Assembly (NCBI GenBank): GCA_946480295.1 | Contig: CAMLIT010000010.1 | Location: 1-64,000 of the forward strand | Reading direction: 5' to 3' | Source: an uncultured Gemmatimonadota bacterium | GTDB lineage: Bacteria; Gemmatimonadota; Gemmatimonadetes; Gemmatimonadales; Gemmatimonadaceae | DNA: 64,000 nt | In this document: piece by piece, positions 32,435 to 41,639 of the stretch | Layout of the letters: the number at the start of each line of letters is the position of its first letter | Numbering within the stretch: the stretch's first letter is position 1 | Program-made: the position numbers and the translations under genes | The notes under the pieces: generated by a model | Told to the model about the DNA's origin: nothing | Databases searched by the model: none | The model's input: the letters and a program-made list of their open reading frames with translations, nothing else

Positions 32435-32890
32435 CTACTGCGGCCCGAGCGCGGCCTCGACCTCCGCCTCCGCGGCGCGCAGCGCCTCCTCGCGCGTGGC
32501 GCCGCCGCGTCCGGCACCGCCGCGCAGGACGCGCCAGAAGCGCACGACGCGGATCCCGCCGGCCGCCGGCACGGCGACCGCCAGCGGCGTGCGCGGACGA
32601 GAGCCGGAGACCGCGCGGAAGAGCATGACGCGCGGATCACGAGACGCGCCGGCCTCGTCCGGCCACCGAAGGAGGACGACGCGGTCGCCCCAGCGCGGCA
32701 GCCACTCGCCCTCGACGTACGCCGCCCAGGGCGACGCCGGCGCGTAGACCAGGAGCAGGTCCCTGCGCTCGGAGCCGTACTTCCGCCGGAAGAGGCGCAC
32801 CGCCCTCGCCCCCTGCCAGGCGCGGATCGCGGCGTTGAAGAGCGCGAAGAGGACCGCCGCCTCGAGGGCGTAGAGAAGGATGCGCAGCAC
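32435..32890 (-). CDS. hypothetical membrane-anchored protein
   Basis: The 151-residue product begins with one hydrophobic segment (LLYALEAAVLFALFNAA) and continues as a basic, soluble domain with VRLFRRKYGSERRDLLLVYAPASPW and a GAA-rich C-terminus (EEALRAAEAEVEAALG). I recognise no family. It is three bases from the cupin gene (32894) and shares its strand, suggesting an operon of cupin, this protein and perhaps the YeeE genes. Confidence 0.65.
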   Translation of the reverse strand: MLRILLYALEAAVLFALFNAAIRAWQGARAVRLFRRKYGSERRDLLLVYAPASPWAAYVEGEWLPRWGDRVVLLRWPDEAGASRDPRVMLFRAVSGSRPRTPLAVAVPAAGGIRVVRFWRVLRGGAGRGGATREEALRAAEAEVEAALGPQ

Positions 32891-32893
32891 GCG

Positions 32894-33361
32894 CTACTTC
32901 TTCAGCGCCAGCTTGAAGGCGAGATACGTGACGTGGTCGCCGGACGCGAGCACCATCTGGTGGAACACGCCCGCCGGGACGACCACCGCGTCGCCGGGGA
33001 CGAGCGCGCGCCGCTCGCCGCCCTCGATCGTGCCGCCGCGCCACTCGCCCGGCTTCTGCTCGCGCGCCCCGCTCGCCTCCGTCCCCGAGACGAGCGTCGC
33101 CCGGCCGGACTGGATCACGAACAGGTCCGTCCATGCGTCGTGCCGCTCGACGCCGCCGGTCGCCTCGCGCTTCGTGAGCGCGTAGGTGTAGCCGTCGCCC
33201 CTCCCGAGCTGCGCGGTGCGCGACGGACCGGACGGCAGGGAGTCGGCGACGGCGCGCAGCCGCTCGGCGAGGATGACGTCCGCCGCGGTGGCGGACTTCT
33301 GCGCGCGCGCCGACGAGGCGGCGCACAGGACGAGGGCGGCGGCGACGACGACGGTTCGCAT
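32894..33361 (-). CDS. secreted cupin-domain protein
   Basis: The 155-residue protein has a signal peptide (VVVAAALVLCAASSARAQ) and a single cupin barrel. Its first motif is in ERHDAWTDLFVIQSGRATLVSG (near 70-92) and the second in PGDAVVVPAGVFHQMV near 125-140. The His residues are likely metal ligands, so it may be a periplasmic metal-dependent enzyme or sensor. No substrate can be inferred. It leads the minus-strand group that continues through 32435. Confidence 0.8.
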   Translation of the reverse strand: MRTVVVAAALVLCAASSARAQKSATAADVILAERLRAVADSLPSGPSRTAQLGRGDGYTYALTKREATGGVERHDAWTDLFVIQSGRATLVSGTEASGAREQKPGEWRGGTIEGGERRALVPGDAVVVPAGVFHQMVLASGDHVTYLAFKLALKK

Positions 33362-33460
33362 CGGCTTCTCCGGGCGTGGTGAGTGGTTGGGGCGTGCCGG
33401 CAGCGAAGATCGCTCGTCCGACGGGCGAACGCCACCGACGCGCGCGCGCCGCGCGGGCGC

Positions 33461-33835
33461 TCAGAAGGACGACGGCGGTGCGGCGGCGCCCCCGGTCGTG
33501 CCGGTGGCGTAGCGGCGCAGCACCTCGGCCGCGGCCGGGATGAACGCCTCGACGGGCGGGAGGGCGTCGGTGTGCCCCGGTGCATAACGACGGAGCAGGT
33601 CCGCGATCGCGCGGCAGGCCGCGCGGACGTCGTGGTCCCCGCGCACGCAGGCGGCGATCACCGGCACGGCGAGGCTCGCGACCTCCTCGACCGCGTCCTC
33701 CCCGGCCGCGCGCCAGCCGATGGCCGCGAGCGCTGACGCGATCTCCTCTTCAGCCGCGCGCCCCGCGGCGCCGCCCGTCGCCCGGTCGCGCTCGAACCGC
33801 GCGCGGAGGAGGTCGACGCCGACGAGGGGAGGCAT
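33461..33835 (-). CDS. hypothetical helical protein
   Basis: The 124-residue protein is mostly alpha-helical and Ala/Arg-rich, with EEEIASALAAIGWRA and VIAACVRGDHDVRAACRAIADLLRRYAPGH as its core (quoted in pieces). No family recognised; a tail rich in Gly and Pro follows. It starts 32 bases after the HTH/membrane gene, so it is likely in that operon. The CGTTATGC octamer at 33582-33589 encodes RRYA. Confidence 0.6.
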   Translation of the reverse strand: MPPLVGVDLLRARFERDRATGGAAGRAAEEEIASALAAIGWRAAGEDAVEEVASLAVPVIAACVRGDHDVRAACRAIADLLRRYAPGHTDALPPVEAFIPAAAEVLRRYATGTTGGAAAPPSSF

Positions 33836-33867
33836 GCGTCCGGGGCAGTGGCGTGTGGCGCGGCTCG

Positions 33868-34572
33868 TCAGGCGGCGCGGCGAGCCGCCCGGCGCTCGCG
33901 CAGGACGCGATAGCCGCTGTAGCCGAGGCCGATCGCGCCGCCGAGCAGCACGCTGCCGAGCAGTCCTTCCGCCGCCGACGCCGCTCCCGACCCGGTCATC
34001 AACTCGCGCGACAGGAGCACGATGCGCACGACCGAGTAGCCGGCGAAGACGAGCGAGCCCGTGGCCGCGGGGCGCAGCCAGCGGGGGAGCCGCTGGATCC
34101 GGTCGCCGAACCAGCCGATGAAGCCCATCCAGCCGGGCACGGGGCGCGGCGGGAGGGGCGGGAACTGCTCGGCGAGGAAGGTCTCGCGCGCCACGCAGGT
34201 GGGGCAGACCCGCGTGTGCTCCATGAGCACCTCCAGCCGCGCCCGACGCTGCCGCAGGGAGAGGCCCTGCGAGTCGGCGTGCCACCGCGCCACCCACGCA
34301 CAGACGGGCAGTCCGCTCGCGTCGAGCGCGCGCGTGCGCTCGTGCACGGCGGCGCGCCACCGCAGCTCGGCCATGATGCGCCGCGGCACCCTCATGCGCC
34401 CCGCCTCCCACGCCGACACCACCGCCGGCGTCAGGCCGAGCTCCGGCGCGAGCTGCTCGACCGTGAGCCCCAGCGTCTCGCGGGCGGCCCGCGCCTCCGC
34501 GGCGGTTGGCACCGGCGCCTTCTGCGGCCGCGCGCCCTCGTCGTTGTGCACCCCGATGCTCCCCGTCGACAT
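33868..34572 (-). CDS. HTH (XRE) protein with CxxC and C-terminal membrane segments
   Basis: The 234-residue protein starts with an XRE-type helix-turn-helix (ARETLGLTVEQLAPELGLTPAVVSAWEAG, about 29-57, in pieces). A helical linker with CPTC (near residue 122) follows, then hydrophobic stretches near 147-200 (TGSLVFAGYSVVRIVLL and LLGSVLLGGAIGLGYSGY). This layout fits a membrane-tethered regulator or an anti-sigma-like protein whose CxxC might sense redox state or metal. The ATG at 34572 is preceded by GGATACTCT-like sequence rather than a strong Shine-Dalgarno. Confidence 0.75.
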   Translation of the reverse strand: MSTGSIGVHNDEGARPQKAPVPTAAEARAARETLGLTVEQLAPELGLTPAVVSAWEAGRMRVPRRIMAELRWRAAVHERTRALDASGLPVCAWVARWHADSQGLSLRQRRARLEVLMEHTRVCPTCVARETFLAEQFPPLPPRPVPGWMGFIGWFGDRIQRLPRWLRPAATGSLVFAGYSVVRIVLLSRELMTGSGAASAAEGLLGSVLLGGAIGLGYSGYRVLRERRAARRAA

Positions 34573-34587
34573 CGTCAGAAGGATACT

Positions 34588-35043
34588 CTACGCGCCGAAC
34601 TGGCGCAGGTGGTGGTCGAGGTGCTTGTAGTGGAAGCGGCCCCACTCCCGCCGCGTCAGCCGGCCGAAGAAGGTGTGCTCGCGGCCGTCGATCGTCGCGT
34701 CCGCGGCGCAGCGGTCGAGCAGCGCCTCCAGCGTGCACCGATCCGCCGCGAACTCCGTCGGGGGCGTCCCGCCGCGCTGCGCGTCCAGCTCCGGCGCCGC
34801 GCGCTGTCCCTTCGGGATGGGGGCCGGCGTGTGCAGGGCGACGAAGCGGATGATCGTGCGCGACACGGCGTTGCCGACCGGCGCCACGGCACGCTCACCG
34901 AGCGTCATGCGGCACGTGTCCGCCACGTGGCAGAGCATCTGGTGCGGCGTCATGCGTCCCCACCGCGCCGCGTGCGAGGGCGAGAGGGCGCGCAGGCGCG
35001 CGAGGAGCTCGGCCCGGTCGGCCGGGGACTCGATCGTCTTCAT
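34588..35043 (-). CDS. DUF1569 / DinB-like protein
   Basis: The 151-residue cytoplasmic protein has the DUF1569 pattern: HAARWGRMTPHQMLCHVADTCRM (about 24-46) and a second His-rich motif HYKHLDHHLRQFG at the C-terminus, which together would form a DinB-type metal site. Members are of unknown function, with likely metal-dependent transfer chemistry. It lies 15 bases before the HTH/membrane gene, on the same strand. Confidence 0.82.
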   Translation of the reverse strand: MKTIESPADRAELLARLRALSPSHAARWGRMTPHQMLCHVADTCRMTLGERAVAPVGNAVSRTIIRFVALHTPAPIPKGQRAAPELDAQRGGTPPTEFAADRCTLEALLDRCAADATIDGREHTFFGRLTRREWGRFHYKHLDHHLRQFGA

Positions 35044-35095
35044 GTCGCGTGATCGACGGCGAGGGAGGGTGCGCGTCGCGCGGCCGCGGTGCGCT

Positions 35096-36886
35096 CTACG
35101 ACCCGGCGCGGTGAGTCGGGTCCACGTGCAGCACGGTCATCATCCCCGACCCCATGTGCTCGGCGATGTGGCAGTGCAGCAGCCAGTCGCCGGGGTTCGA
35201 CGCGTCGATGAGCAGGTCGACGGTCGAGCCGACGGGGATGATCGCCGTGTCCTTCCACGCGAGGTTGCGCGTGGGGACTCCGTCGCGCGCGATGACGAGC
35301 ATCCGCTGGCCGTGCAGGTGGATCGGGTGCTGCATCGGATGGAACGACTTCGGATCGTTGAAGATCCGCAGCTTCACCACCGATCCCTGCTTCACGTGCC
35401 AGTCGATGTCCATGTTCTCCTTTCCCGTCGCGTCGTCGCGCAGGATCCAGCGCACCTGCTTGCTGGTGGAGAGCCAGTTCATGTCCGGCATCCCGTCCAC
35501 CCACTCGACCGGCGCGTAGTACGCCGTGTCGACGGTCATGAACTGCACCGTCGCCAGCGGCAGCCCCGTCGTCTGCACGGTGAGCGTCAGGCGCTTGTCG
35601 GGCGGCCGGTCGAAGTACTGCCGGTAGCGGGCGATGTCGCGCGAGACGGCGGCGTTCGCCCGCAGCGTGGCGAAGGCGCGGCCGTAGTCCGGCGACGCCG
35701 GCGCGTCGTCCACCGTCACCATCCCCAGGGTGTCGACCTCGGGGGCGAACTCCCCCTGGTAATGGTTGATCGCCTGCACGGCGTTGACGAGCGCGTAGCG
35801 GCCCGGCCGGTCGAAGCGCACCTCGACGACGTAGCGCTCCGCCGGCGCGATCACCACGCTCGGCACCCGCTCCTCGTGCTCGAAGCGGCTCTGGCCGGAG
35901 GCGACCACCTTCATCGGCGCGCCGCCGAACGAGAGGTTGTAGGTCCGCGAGGTCGCGACGTTGGTGAGGTAGAAGCGCACCACCTCGCCCCGCGTCGCGC
36001 GCATCGTCCAGTGCGGCTCGCCGTTCACGAGCAACACGTTGCCGACCCGCCCCATGAGGGCGAAGTCCGGCCCCTCCTTCCCGAACGGGACGAGCGTGTC
36101 GCCGTTCACGAGCAGGTCGTCGAGCAGCAGCGCCTCCTCGCGGTTCACCGGCGACCAGTAGCCGCGCTCCGGCGAGTCCACGAGGACGTTGCCGAAGAGC
36201 CCCATCGGCTGCTCGATGTCCTCCCGCACGTGGGGGTGATACCAGTAGACGCCCGCGTCGGGGAAATGGACGCGGTAGACGAAGCTGTCGCCCGGCGCGA
36301 CCGCTTCCTGCGTCACCCCCGGCACGCCGTCGAAGCGGTTGTCGAGCCGCACGCCGTGCCAGTGCACCGCGCTCGGCAGGTCGATGCGGTTATGGAAGCG
36401 GACGACGATGGTCGCGTTCTGCGGGACGCGGATGAGCGGGCCGGGGACCTGGCCGTTGAAGCCGTACATGGCGAAGGCGTGCCCGCGGATGGTCCGCCTG
36501 ACGAGCATCGCCGTGAGGTCGAGCGTGTCGCCGTCGCGCAGGCGGCGCACCCGCGACGGCTTCACGGCGGGCAGGCGCATCGGGTCGACGCCGGCGCCCG
36601 GCAGGAACGACGACACCGGCGGCGTCAGGCCGACGAGCCCCGGCATCATCGGCATCCCCGGCGGCATCGGGATCGGCATAGACATCGTCATGGACGAGTG
36701 GTCCATGCCCGGCATGTCCTTCATGTCGTCAGGCGGGGCGACCTTCTTCTGCTGTGCGGCGGCGAGCGCGGGAGCCGCGGCGAGGAGGAGGGCGAGGGAC
36801 GCGATACGCGCGAGGCCCAGCCACCGGCGTGGCACAGCGGATCCCTCGCTGCGCTCGGGATGACTTCGGGATGCTCTGTCCTGCAT
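35096..36886 (-). CDS. multicopper oxidase, secreted
   Basis: The product has four complete copper motifs: HWHG near residue 175, WYHPH near 213, HPIHLHG near 518 and HCHIAEHMGSGMM near 569 (numbering from the ATG at 36886). It is therefore a three-domain multicopper oxidase, probably for copper, manganese or phenolic oxidation in the periplasm. A Met/His-rich segment after the signal peptide (DMKDMPGMDHSSMTMSMP, about 53-70) fits copper binding. The first 17 codons from 36886 are the translation of an intergenic repeat (reading SHPERSEGS). GTG at 36835, with GAGGGA upstream, is the more natural start for the signal peptide. However, the ATG at 36886 sits one base after the stop of the preceding gene. 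Confidence 0.92.
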   Translation of the reverse strand: MQDRASRSHPERSEGSAVPRRWLGLARIASLALLLAAAPALAAAQQKKVAPPDDMKDMPGMDHSSMTMSMPIPMPPGMPMMPGLVGLTPPVSSFLPGAGVDPMRLPAVKPSRVRRLRDGDTLDLTAMLVRRTIRGHAFAMYGFNGQVPGPLIRVPQNATIVVRFHNRIDLPSAVHWHGVRLDNRFDGVPGVTQEAVAPGDSFVYRVHFPDAGVYWYHPHVREDIEQPMGLFGNVLVDSPERGYWSPVNREEALLLDDLLVNGDTLVPFGKEGPDFALMGRVGNVLLVNGEPHWTMRATRGEVVRFYLTNVATSRTYNLSFGGAPMKVVASGQSRFEHEERVPSVVIAPAERYVVEVRFDRPGRYALVNAVQAINHYQGEFAPEVDTLGMVTVDDAPASPDYGRAFATLRANAAVSRDIARYRQYFDRPPDKRLTLTVQTTGLPLATVQFMTVDTAYYAPVEWVDGMPDMNWLSTSKQVRWILRDDATGKENMDIDWHVKQGSVVKLRIFNDPKSFHPMQHPIHLHGQRMLVIARDGVPTRNLAWKDTAIIPVGSTVDLLIDASNPGDWLLHCHIAEHMGSGMMTVLHVDPTHRAGS

Positions 36887-36887
36887 T

Positions 36888-37367
36888 CTATCCAGTGATC
36901 CCCCTGAACAGCGGATGCGTCAGGAACGACTGCAGCCAGCCGCTCGGGGAGGTGCCGTGCAGCACCGTCGGGCCCGCGTGCGCCGTCGGCGCGGCGCCTC
37001 GCTCGGCGGTGATGACCAGCAGGAACTTGTTCATGTCGACGTGGCCCACCGTCGACGTGCCGTTCGTGATCGTGCCGAGCCGCTCCCACCGGCTCAGGTC
37101 CGGCGTCACCGCCCAGGCGACGTAGGTCGTGAAGGCGCCGAGCGACGCCGGGGACGGGAGCTGCGCCGCCGTGACGCGCACGTCGTACACCGCGCGCCCG
37201 TCCGCCGTCACCGCGACGCCGAACGGCGACTGCGCCCAGACGAGCCGTGCGTGCCCCTGCGCCGCCGGCGCCTTCGGCGTGGCGAACAGGGGGATGTCGT
37301 ACGGCCCCTCCGGCGCGCCGAGCAGGCTGGCCGCGAGCACCGCGGCGGCGAGCCCCGTCCACCTCAT
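36888..37367 (-). CDS. secreted protein of unknown function
   Basis: The 159-residue product has a signal peptide (GLAAAVLAASLLGAPEG) and a beta-rich mature part that looks like a CHRD-type or surface-binding domain (ARLVWAQSPFGVAVTADGRAVYDVRV, in pieces), though the family is not certain. It sits in the middle of a three-gene operon: its ATG at 37367 is one base after the stop of the LVIVD gene (TGACATG), and the multicopper oxidase follows. The close spacing implies a shared role. Confidence 0.7.
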   Translation of the reverse strand: MRWTGLAAAVLAASLLGAPEGPYDIPLFATPKAPAAQGHARLVWAQSPFGVAVTADGRAVYDVRVTAAQLPSPASLGAFTTYVAWAVTPDLSRWERLGTITNGTSTVGHVDMNKFLLVITAERGAAPTAHAGPTVLHGTSPSGWLQSFLTHPLFRGITG

Positions 37368-37368
37368 G

Positions 37369-38763
37369 TCAGCGGCTCCCCGCCCCCGCCGTCGACGCCG
37401 TCTTCCGCGCGGCGCCTTCCGGTCCGTGGTCGTAGTCCTGCACGCTCGAGATGTTCGGCATGCCGACGTCGTGGCCGTTCCACCCCGTGAAGCCGTCCAT
37501 CCGGAAGAGCCACAGCCCGCTGCGCATGTCGGACAGCGCGATCAGGCCGTCGTAGTTGCGCACGTCCACGCCGAAGGCGCCCTGCTCGACGCTCGTCGTG
37601 CTCTCCCAGCCGTTGTCCGGTGTGCCGCCGAAGCCGTGCTCGTGCTGGCACTCGCAGGTGAACCAGTAGCCGTCGGTCTTCGGGTTCCGCGGGTCCTTGA
37701 GGTCGAAGACCTGGAGCCCGTCCTCGTACGCCGACACGAACACGTACGGCCAGCGCACCTCGTGGTTGTGCGACAGGTCGCGCCAGTCGGCCGCCCACGC
37801 GCTGATCGGCAGGTCGATGTTCTGCGTCTTCCCCGTCTGCCCCGGCTCGAGGTCCCACACGCGGAGCGGCGTGTACTGGTACTCGGTCTCCGTCACCGCA
37901 TAACGACCGTCGGGCGATGGCGTGAAGGTGTGGGCGATGTCGAGCCCGAGCCCCGTGATCGTGAACAGCTCCCGCGGCGATTCGGGGTGCGTGACGTCCC
38001 ACACCGAGTAGCCGCCGAGTCCCGCGCCGTAGAACTTGTCCTCGTGCGCCGCCGCGTCGTAGGCGACGTAGAAGTCGTGGTAGCCGCCCGTGCCGATCTG
38101 CTTGAACGGCGTCGGGTTCGGCACCGCGCCGACGAGCCACGTGCTCTCCGGCGCACCGCTCACCACCTTCGCCAGGTCGTAGACGAGCGCCTTCGGCTGG
38201 TTCACCGTCGCGAAGTAGAGCACCCGTCCGTCGGAGTGCTTGTACGCGTAGGTGTTGTGGAAGCCGCCCGGCGCCTGCGGGTAGCGGATGCGCGCGACGA
38301 CCTTCACCGTGGACGGATCGGGGAGGCCGGTGACGTCGAAGATCACCGCGCCGAGATCGGCGTCCGGGCTCCCCTGCATGAACTGGTACGACTGCGCGTA
38401 ATAGTACCGCTTGCCGATCTTGAAGTACTTCCCGTCCATCGCGCCGATGCCGCGATGCAGCTCGGGATTCTCGATCGTCCAGTCGAAGATCTTCTTCGGG
38501 TGCGCCGGGTCGCGCACGTCATAGATCTGCGCGTCGAAGTTGGTGAAGCCGGAGATGTAGACGTACGGCCGGTCGGGATCCTGCTCCATCTCGATGTCGG
38601 CCGCCTTCCACGCGCCTGGATGCGTGACGACGTGGCTGACGAGGTGCATCTTCTCGCTGCCGCCGTGCTTCTGGTCGAAGGGCTTGACCGACGTGCCGGG
38701 ATCCTGCGCTCGCGCCAGGGACGCGAAGCCGAACACGGCGAGGACGAGGACGGGACCGCGCAT
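37369..38763 (-). CDS. LVIVD-repeat beta-propeller protein, secreted
   Basis: The 464-residue protein has a signal peptide (LVLAVFGFASLARAQ) and a series of LVIVD-type blades such as PYVYISGFTNFDAQIYDVRDPAHPKKI (near 67-93, in pieces) and later VWDVTHPESPREL. A CECQHEH segment near 380 could bind metal. LVIVD proteins are cell-surface propellers of unknown enzymology. It heads the operon that continues with the 159-residue protein and the multicopper oxidase. It is divergent from the phosphoesterase gene, with about 180 bases between. Confidence 0.85.
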   Translation of the reverse strand: MRGPVLVLAVFGFASLARAQDPGTSVKPFDQKHGGSEKMHLVSHVVTHPGAWKAADIEMEQDPDRPYVYISGFTNFDAQIYDVRDPAHPKKIFDWTIENPELHRGIGAMDGKYFKIGKRYYYAQSYQFMQGSPDADLGAVIFDVTGLPDPSTVKVVARIRYPQAPGGFHNTYAYKHSDGRVLYFATVNQPKALVYDLAKVVSGAPESTWLVGAVPNPTPFKQIGTGGYHDFYVAYDAAAHEDKFYGAGLGGYSVWDVTHPESPRELFTITGLGLDIAHTFTPSPDGRYAVTETEYQYTPLRVWDLEPGQTGKTQNIDLPISAWAADWRDLSHNHEVRWPYVFVSAYEDGLQVFDLKDPRNPKTDGYWFTCECQHEHGFGGTPDNGWESTTSVEQGAFGVDVRNYDGLIALSDMRSGLWLFRMDGFTGWNGHDVGMPNISSVQDYDHGPEGAARKTASTAGAGSR

Positions 38764-38945
38764 CGAGCCTCCAGGTGGGTTAGGGCGGGCGCGCGGGCGG
38801 CCGGCGACGAAGCCGGCGGCTGGACGGGTGAACCATGGGCCCGCAAGCGCCGCCGGGCAGTATGCGCCGGCGCGCGCGCGCAGGCAAGGCGGCGACCCCG
38901 GCAGCGCTCTCGTGCGCGCTATCCATCCGCGGTAACTTCGCCGAC

Positions 38946-41636
38946 ATGGTCCTCCCCCTCCCCCTCCTCGCGCTCCTCCAGCTCACCCAGCAGCCGCGGC
39001 GCACCGTGCCCGACCCGGGCGTCATCGCCACCGGCCAGCGCACCACCCCCGCCGGCGTGCAGTCCGTCTTCATCGGCCGCGTCGGCGGCGTGCGCTTCGG
39101 CCGCAGCTCCGCCGAGCTCTGGGTCGCCGTCCCCGACGCCGCGTACCGGCTCGACTGGCGCGCCGACCGCGTGCTCGCGCGCGGGGCGATCGCCCGCCCA
39201 GGCGTCTTCGCCGTCACGATCGATCCGGCGACGCACCGCGCGCTCGTCTCGTCGGTGAGCAAGCTGCCGCCGACGATGGCGACGAGCCGCCTCCCCGGCG
39301 GCGGCCCGCTGCCCACCAACGGCATCGTCGCGCAGCTCGCCGCCTTCCCCGGCGACGCCCGCGGCGACTCGACCCCGCCGGCGTGGACCTCCCCCGCCCT
39401 CGGCGACTACATGGCCGGCGCCCCGGCGGTCGCCGCGCGCCCGTCCCCCGACGGCCGGCGCTACGCCGTGATCCCCCTCCCCGCCGACGACGGCCTCGCC
39501 GTCCTCGACGCCGATCGCGGCACCCTCGTGCGCATCGTCCCGCTGGGCGTCGAACCGGTGGCGGCCGCGATCTCCGCCGACGGCACGACGGCGTTCGTGA
39601 CGGTGCTCGGCGGCGCCAGGCCACGCCCTGGCGAGCGGGTGGCGCGTCAGTGCTGCGATCCGCGCGCCGAAGCGGTGCGCGTGGACCCCCGCGGGATCGC
39701 CGAGCGCGGCACCGTGAGCCGCGTCGACGTGCCCGCCGGCCGGGTGACGGCGAGCGTGACGGTCGGCCGGCATCCGACCGCCCTTGCCTGGGACGAGGCG
39801 GGCGCGCGGCTTTACGTCGCCGACGGCAACTCCGACTCGGTGAGCGTCGTCGACACGCGCGACGCCCGACTCGCCTACACCATCCCGATCGCCCCCTTCC
39901 GCGAGCGCACCCCCGGCGTGGCGCCGACCGCGCTCGCCCTCGCCCCGGGAGGTCGCACGCTGTACGTCGCGCTCGGCGGCGCGAACGCGGTCGCCGTCTA
40001 TGACGTCGCGGCCACGCGCGCCCACTTTCGCGGGCTGATCCCGACGGCCTGGTATCCGACCACGCTCGACGTGAGCCCCGACGGCCGGTATCTCGCCGTC
40101 GGCGCGCTGCTCGGCGTGGGCTCCGGAACGGGACGGACCGGCGGGTCGCCCGGCAAGGTCGGCCGCTACGTGCACGCGGTGCGCGGCTCGGTGAACGTCC
40201 TCCCCATCCCCACCGACGCCGAGCTGACGGCGTACACCACCGCCGTCGCCCAGAACGACCGGCTCACCCCCGTCGGCAGCCCGTCCACCGTGTCGCTCGC
40301 GCCGCGTGCCTCCGCGCCGCCCCGCGCGGTCCCCGAGCGCCCGGGCGAGCCGTCGCTGATCCAGCACGTCGTCTTCGTCGTGCGCGAGAACCGGACGTAC
40401 GACCAGATCCTGGGCGACCTCGGGCGCGGCGACGGCGACCGCTCGCTCGTGATCTACGGCGAGGACGTCACCCCCAACGCGCACGCCCTCGCTCGGCAGT
40501 TCGTCACCCTCGACCACTTCTTCGCGTCGGGCGGCAACTCGGCCGACGGGCACCAGTGGCTGACGCAGGCGAACGAGACCGACTACCCGATGTGGCCCCT
40601 GTACTACGGGCGCAGCTACCCGTACAACGACACCGATCCCCTCGCCTACTCGTCAGGCGGCTTCCTCTGGGAGAGCGCGCGGGCGCACGGGAAGAGCGTG
40701 GCCGTCTTCGGCGAGTACGCCGACGAGCCGCCGCACGCGTCGGCGCGCACGCGCGACAGCCTGTTCGCCCTCTGGCGCGCGCACCCCGACGACTTCGCCG
40801 GCCAGCGCGCGACGCTTGCCGCGCTGTATCACACCGTCTCGCCGATCCCCTCGCTCGACCGGCTGCTCGTGCGCGACTACCCCGGGTGGACGGAGGAGAC
40901 GCCGGACGTGATGAAGGCGGGCGACATCCTCGCGCACCTCGCCGACTGGGAGCGCGCCGGCGACATGCCCGCGCTCACGATCGCCGTCCTGCCGAACGAC
41001 CACACCCAGGGCACGGTCCCCGGCTGGTGCACGCCGCGCGCGTGCGTCGCCGACAACGACCTCGGGCTCGGCCGCCTGGTCGAGGGGCTCAGCCACTCGC
41101 GCTTCTGGAAGCACATGGCGATCCTCGTCGTCGAGGACGACGCCCAGGACGGCGTGGACCACGTGGACGGCCACCGCACCGTCGCCCTCGTCGCCTCGCC
41201 CTACGCGCGCCGCGGCGTCGTCGACTCCACCTTCTACGTGCAGCCGGGGATGGTGAAGACGATCGAGCTGATGCTCGGCCTCCCCGCGCTGTCCATGTTC
41301 GACCTCGTCGCCACGGACATGCGCGCCAGCTTCATCGGCCCCGACGAGCAGCCGGACTTCACGCCGTACACCGCCGTGGTGCCGAAGCAGTCGCTGTACG
41401 AGACCAACGCCCGCGTGGGCGACATCCGCGGCCCGCACGCCGCCGAACGCCGCCGCGCCGCGCTCGCGTCGATGCGCATGAACTTCCACGAGCCCGACGC
41501 CGCGCCGAGCGACGCGCTCAACCGGATTCTGTGGGGGGACGCGAAGGGGTGGACGACGCCCTATCCCGCGGTGCGCCGGTCGCTGTTCTTCCCGATGGCG
41601 GTGGAGGTGGAGGATGGGGAGAGGAAGGAGCGGTGA
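38946..41636 (+). CDS. phosphoesterase with N-terminal YVTN beta-propeller
   Basis: The 896-residue protein begins with a short hydrophobic segment and a YVTN-type seven-bladed propeller (about 45-430; for example LYVADGNSDSVSVVDTRDARL). A phosphoesterase domain of the alkaline phosphatase superfamily follows, marked by VVFVVRENRTYDQILGD near 475-490, FASGGNSADGHQW, and AILVVEDDAQDGVDHVDGHRT near residue 725. Bacterial members are acid phosphatase or phospholipase C-like secreted enzymes. ATG at 38946 is chosen over the longer frame because the upstream extension is low-complexity. A TTGCC repeat lies downstream. Function: likely phosphate or phospholipid hydrolysis. Confidence 0.88.
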   Translation: MVLPLPLLALLQLTQQPRRTVPDPGVIATGQRTTPAGVQSVFIGRVGGVRFGRSSAELWVAVPDAAYRLDWRADRVLARGAIARPGVFAVTIDPATHRALVSSVSKLPPTMATSRLPGGGPLPTNGIVAQLAAFPGDARGDSTPPAWTSPALGDYMAGAPAVAARPSPDGRRYAVIPLPADDGLAVLDADRGTLVRIVPLGVEPVAAAISADGTTAFVTVLGGARPRPGERVARQCCDPRAEAVRVDPRGIAERGTVSRVDVPAGRVTASVTVGRHPTALAWDEAGARLYVADGNSDSVSVVDTRDARLAYTIPIAPFRERTPGVAPTALALAPGGRTLYVALGGANAVAVYDVAATRAHFRGLIPTAWYPTTLDVSPDGRYLAVGALLGVGSGTGRTGGSPGKVGRYVHAVRGSVNVLPIPTDAELTAYTTAVAQNDRLTPVGSPSTVSLAPRASAPPRAVPERPGEPSLIQHVVFVVRENRTYDQILGDLGRGDGDRSLVIYGEDVTPNAHALARQFVTLDHFFASGGNSADGHQWLTQANETDYPMWPLYYGRSYPYNDTDPLAYSSGGFLWESARAHGKSVAVFGEYADEPPHASARTRDSLFALWRAHPDDFAGQRATLAALYHTVSPIPSLDRLLVRDYPGWTEETPDVMKAGDILAHLADWERAGDMPALTIAVLPNDHTQGTVPGWCTPRACVADNDLGLGRLVEGLSHSRFWKHMAILVVEDDAQDGVDHVDGHRTVALVASPYARRGVVDSTFYVQPGMVKTIELMLGLPALSMFDLVATDMRASFIGPDEQPDFTPYTAVVPKQSLYETNARVGDIRGPHAAERRRAALASMRMNFHEPDAAPSDALNRILWGDAKGWTTPYPAVRRSLFFPMAVEVEDGERKER

Positions 41637-41639
41637 GGG

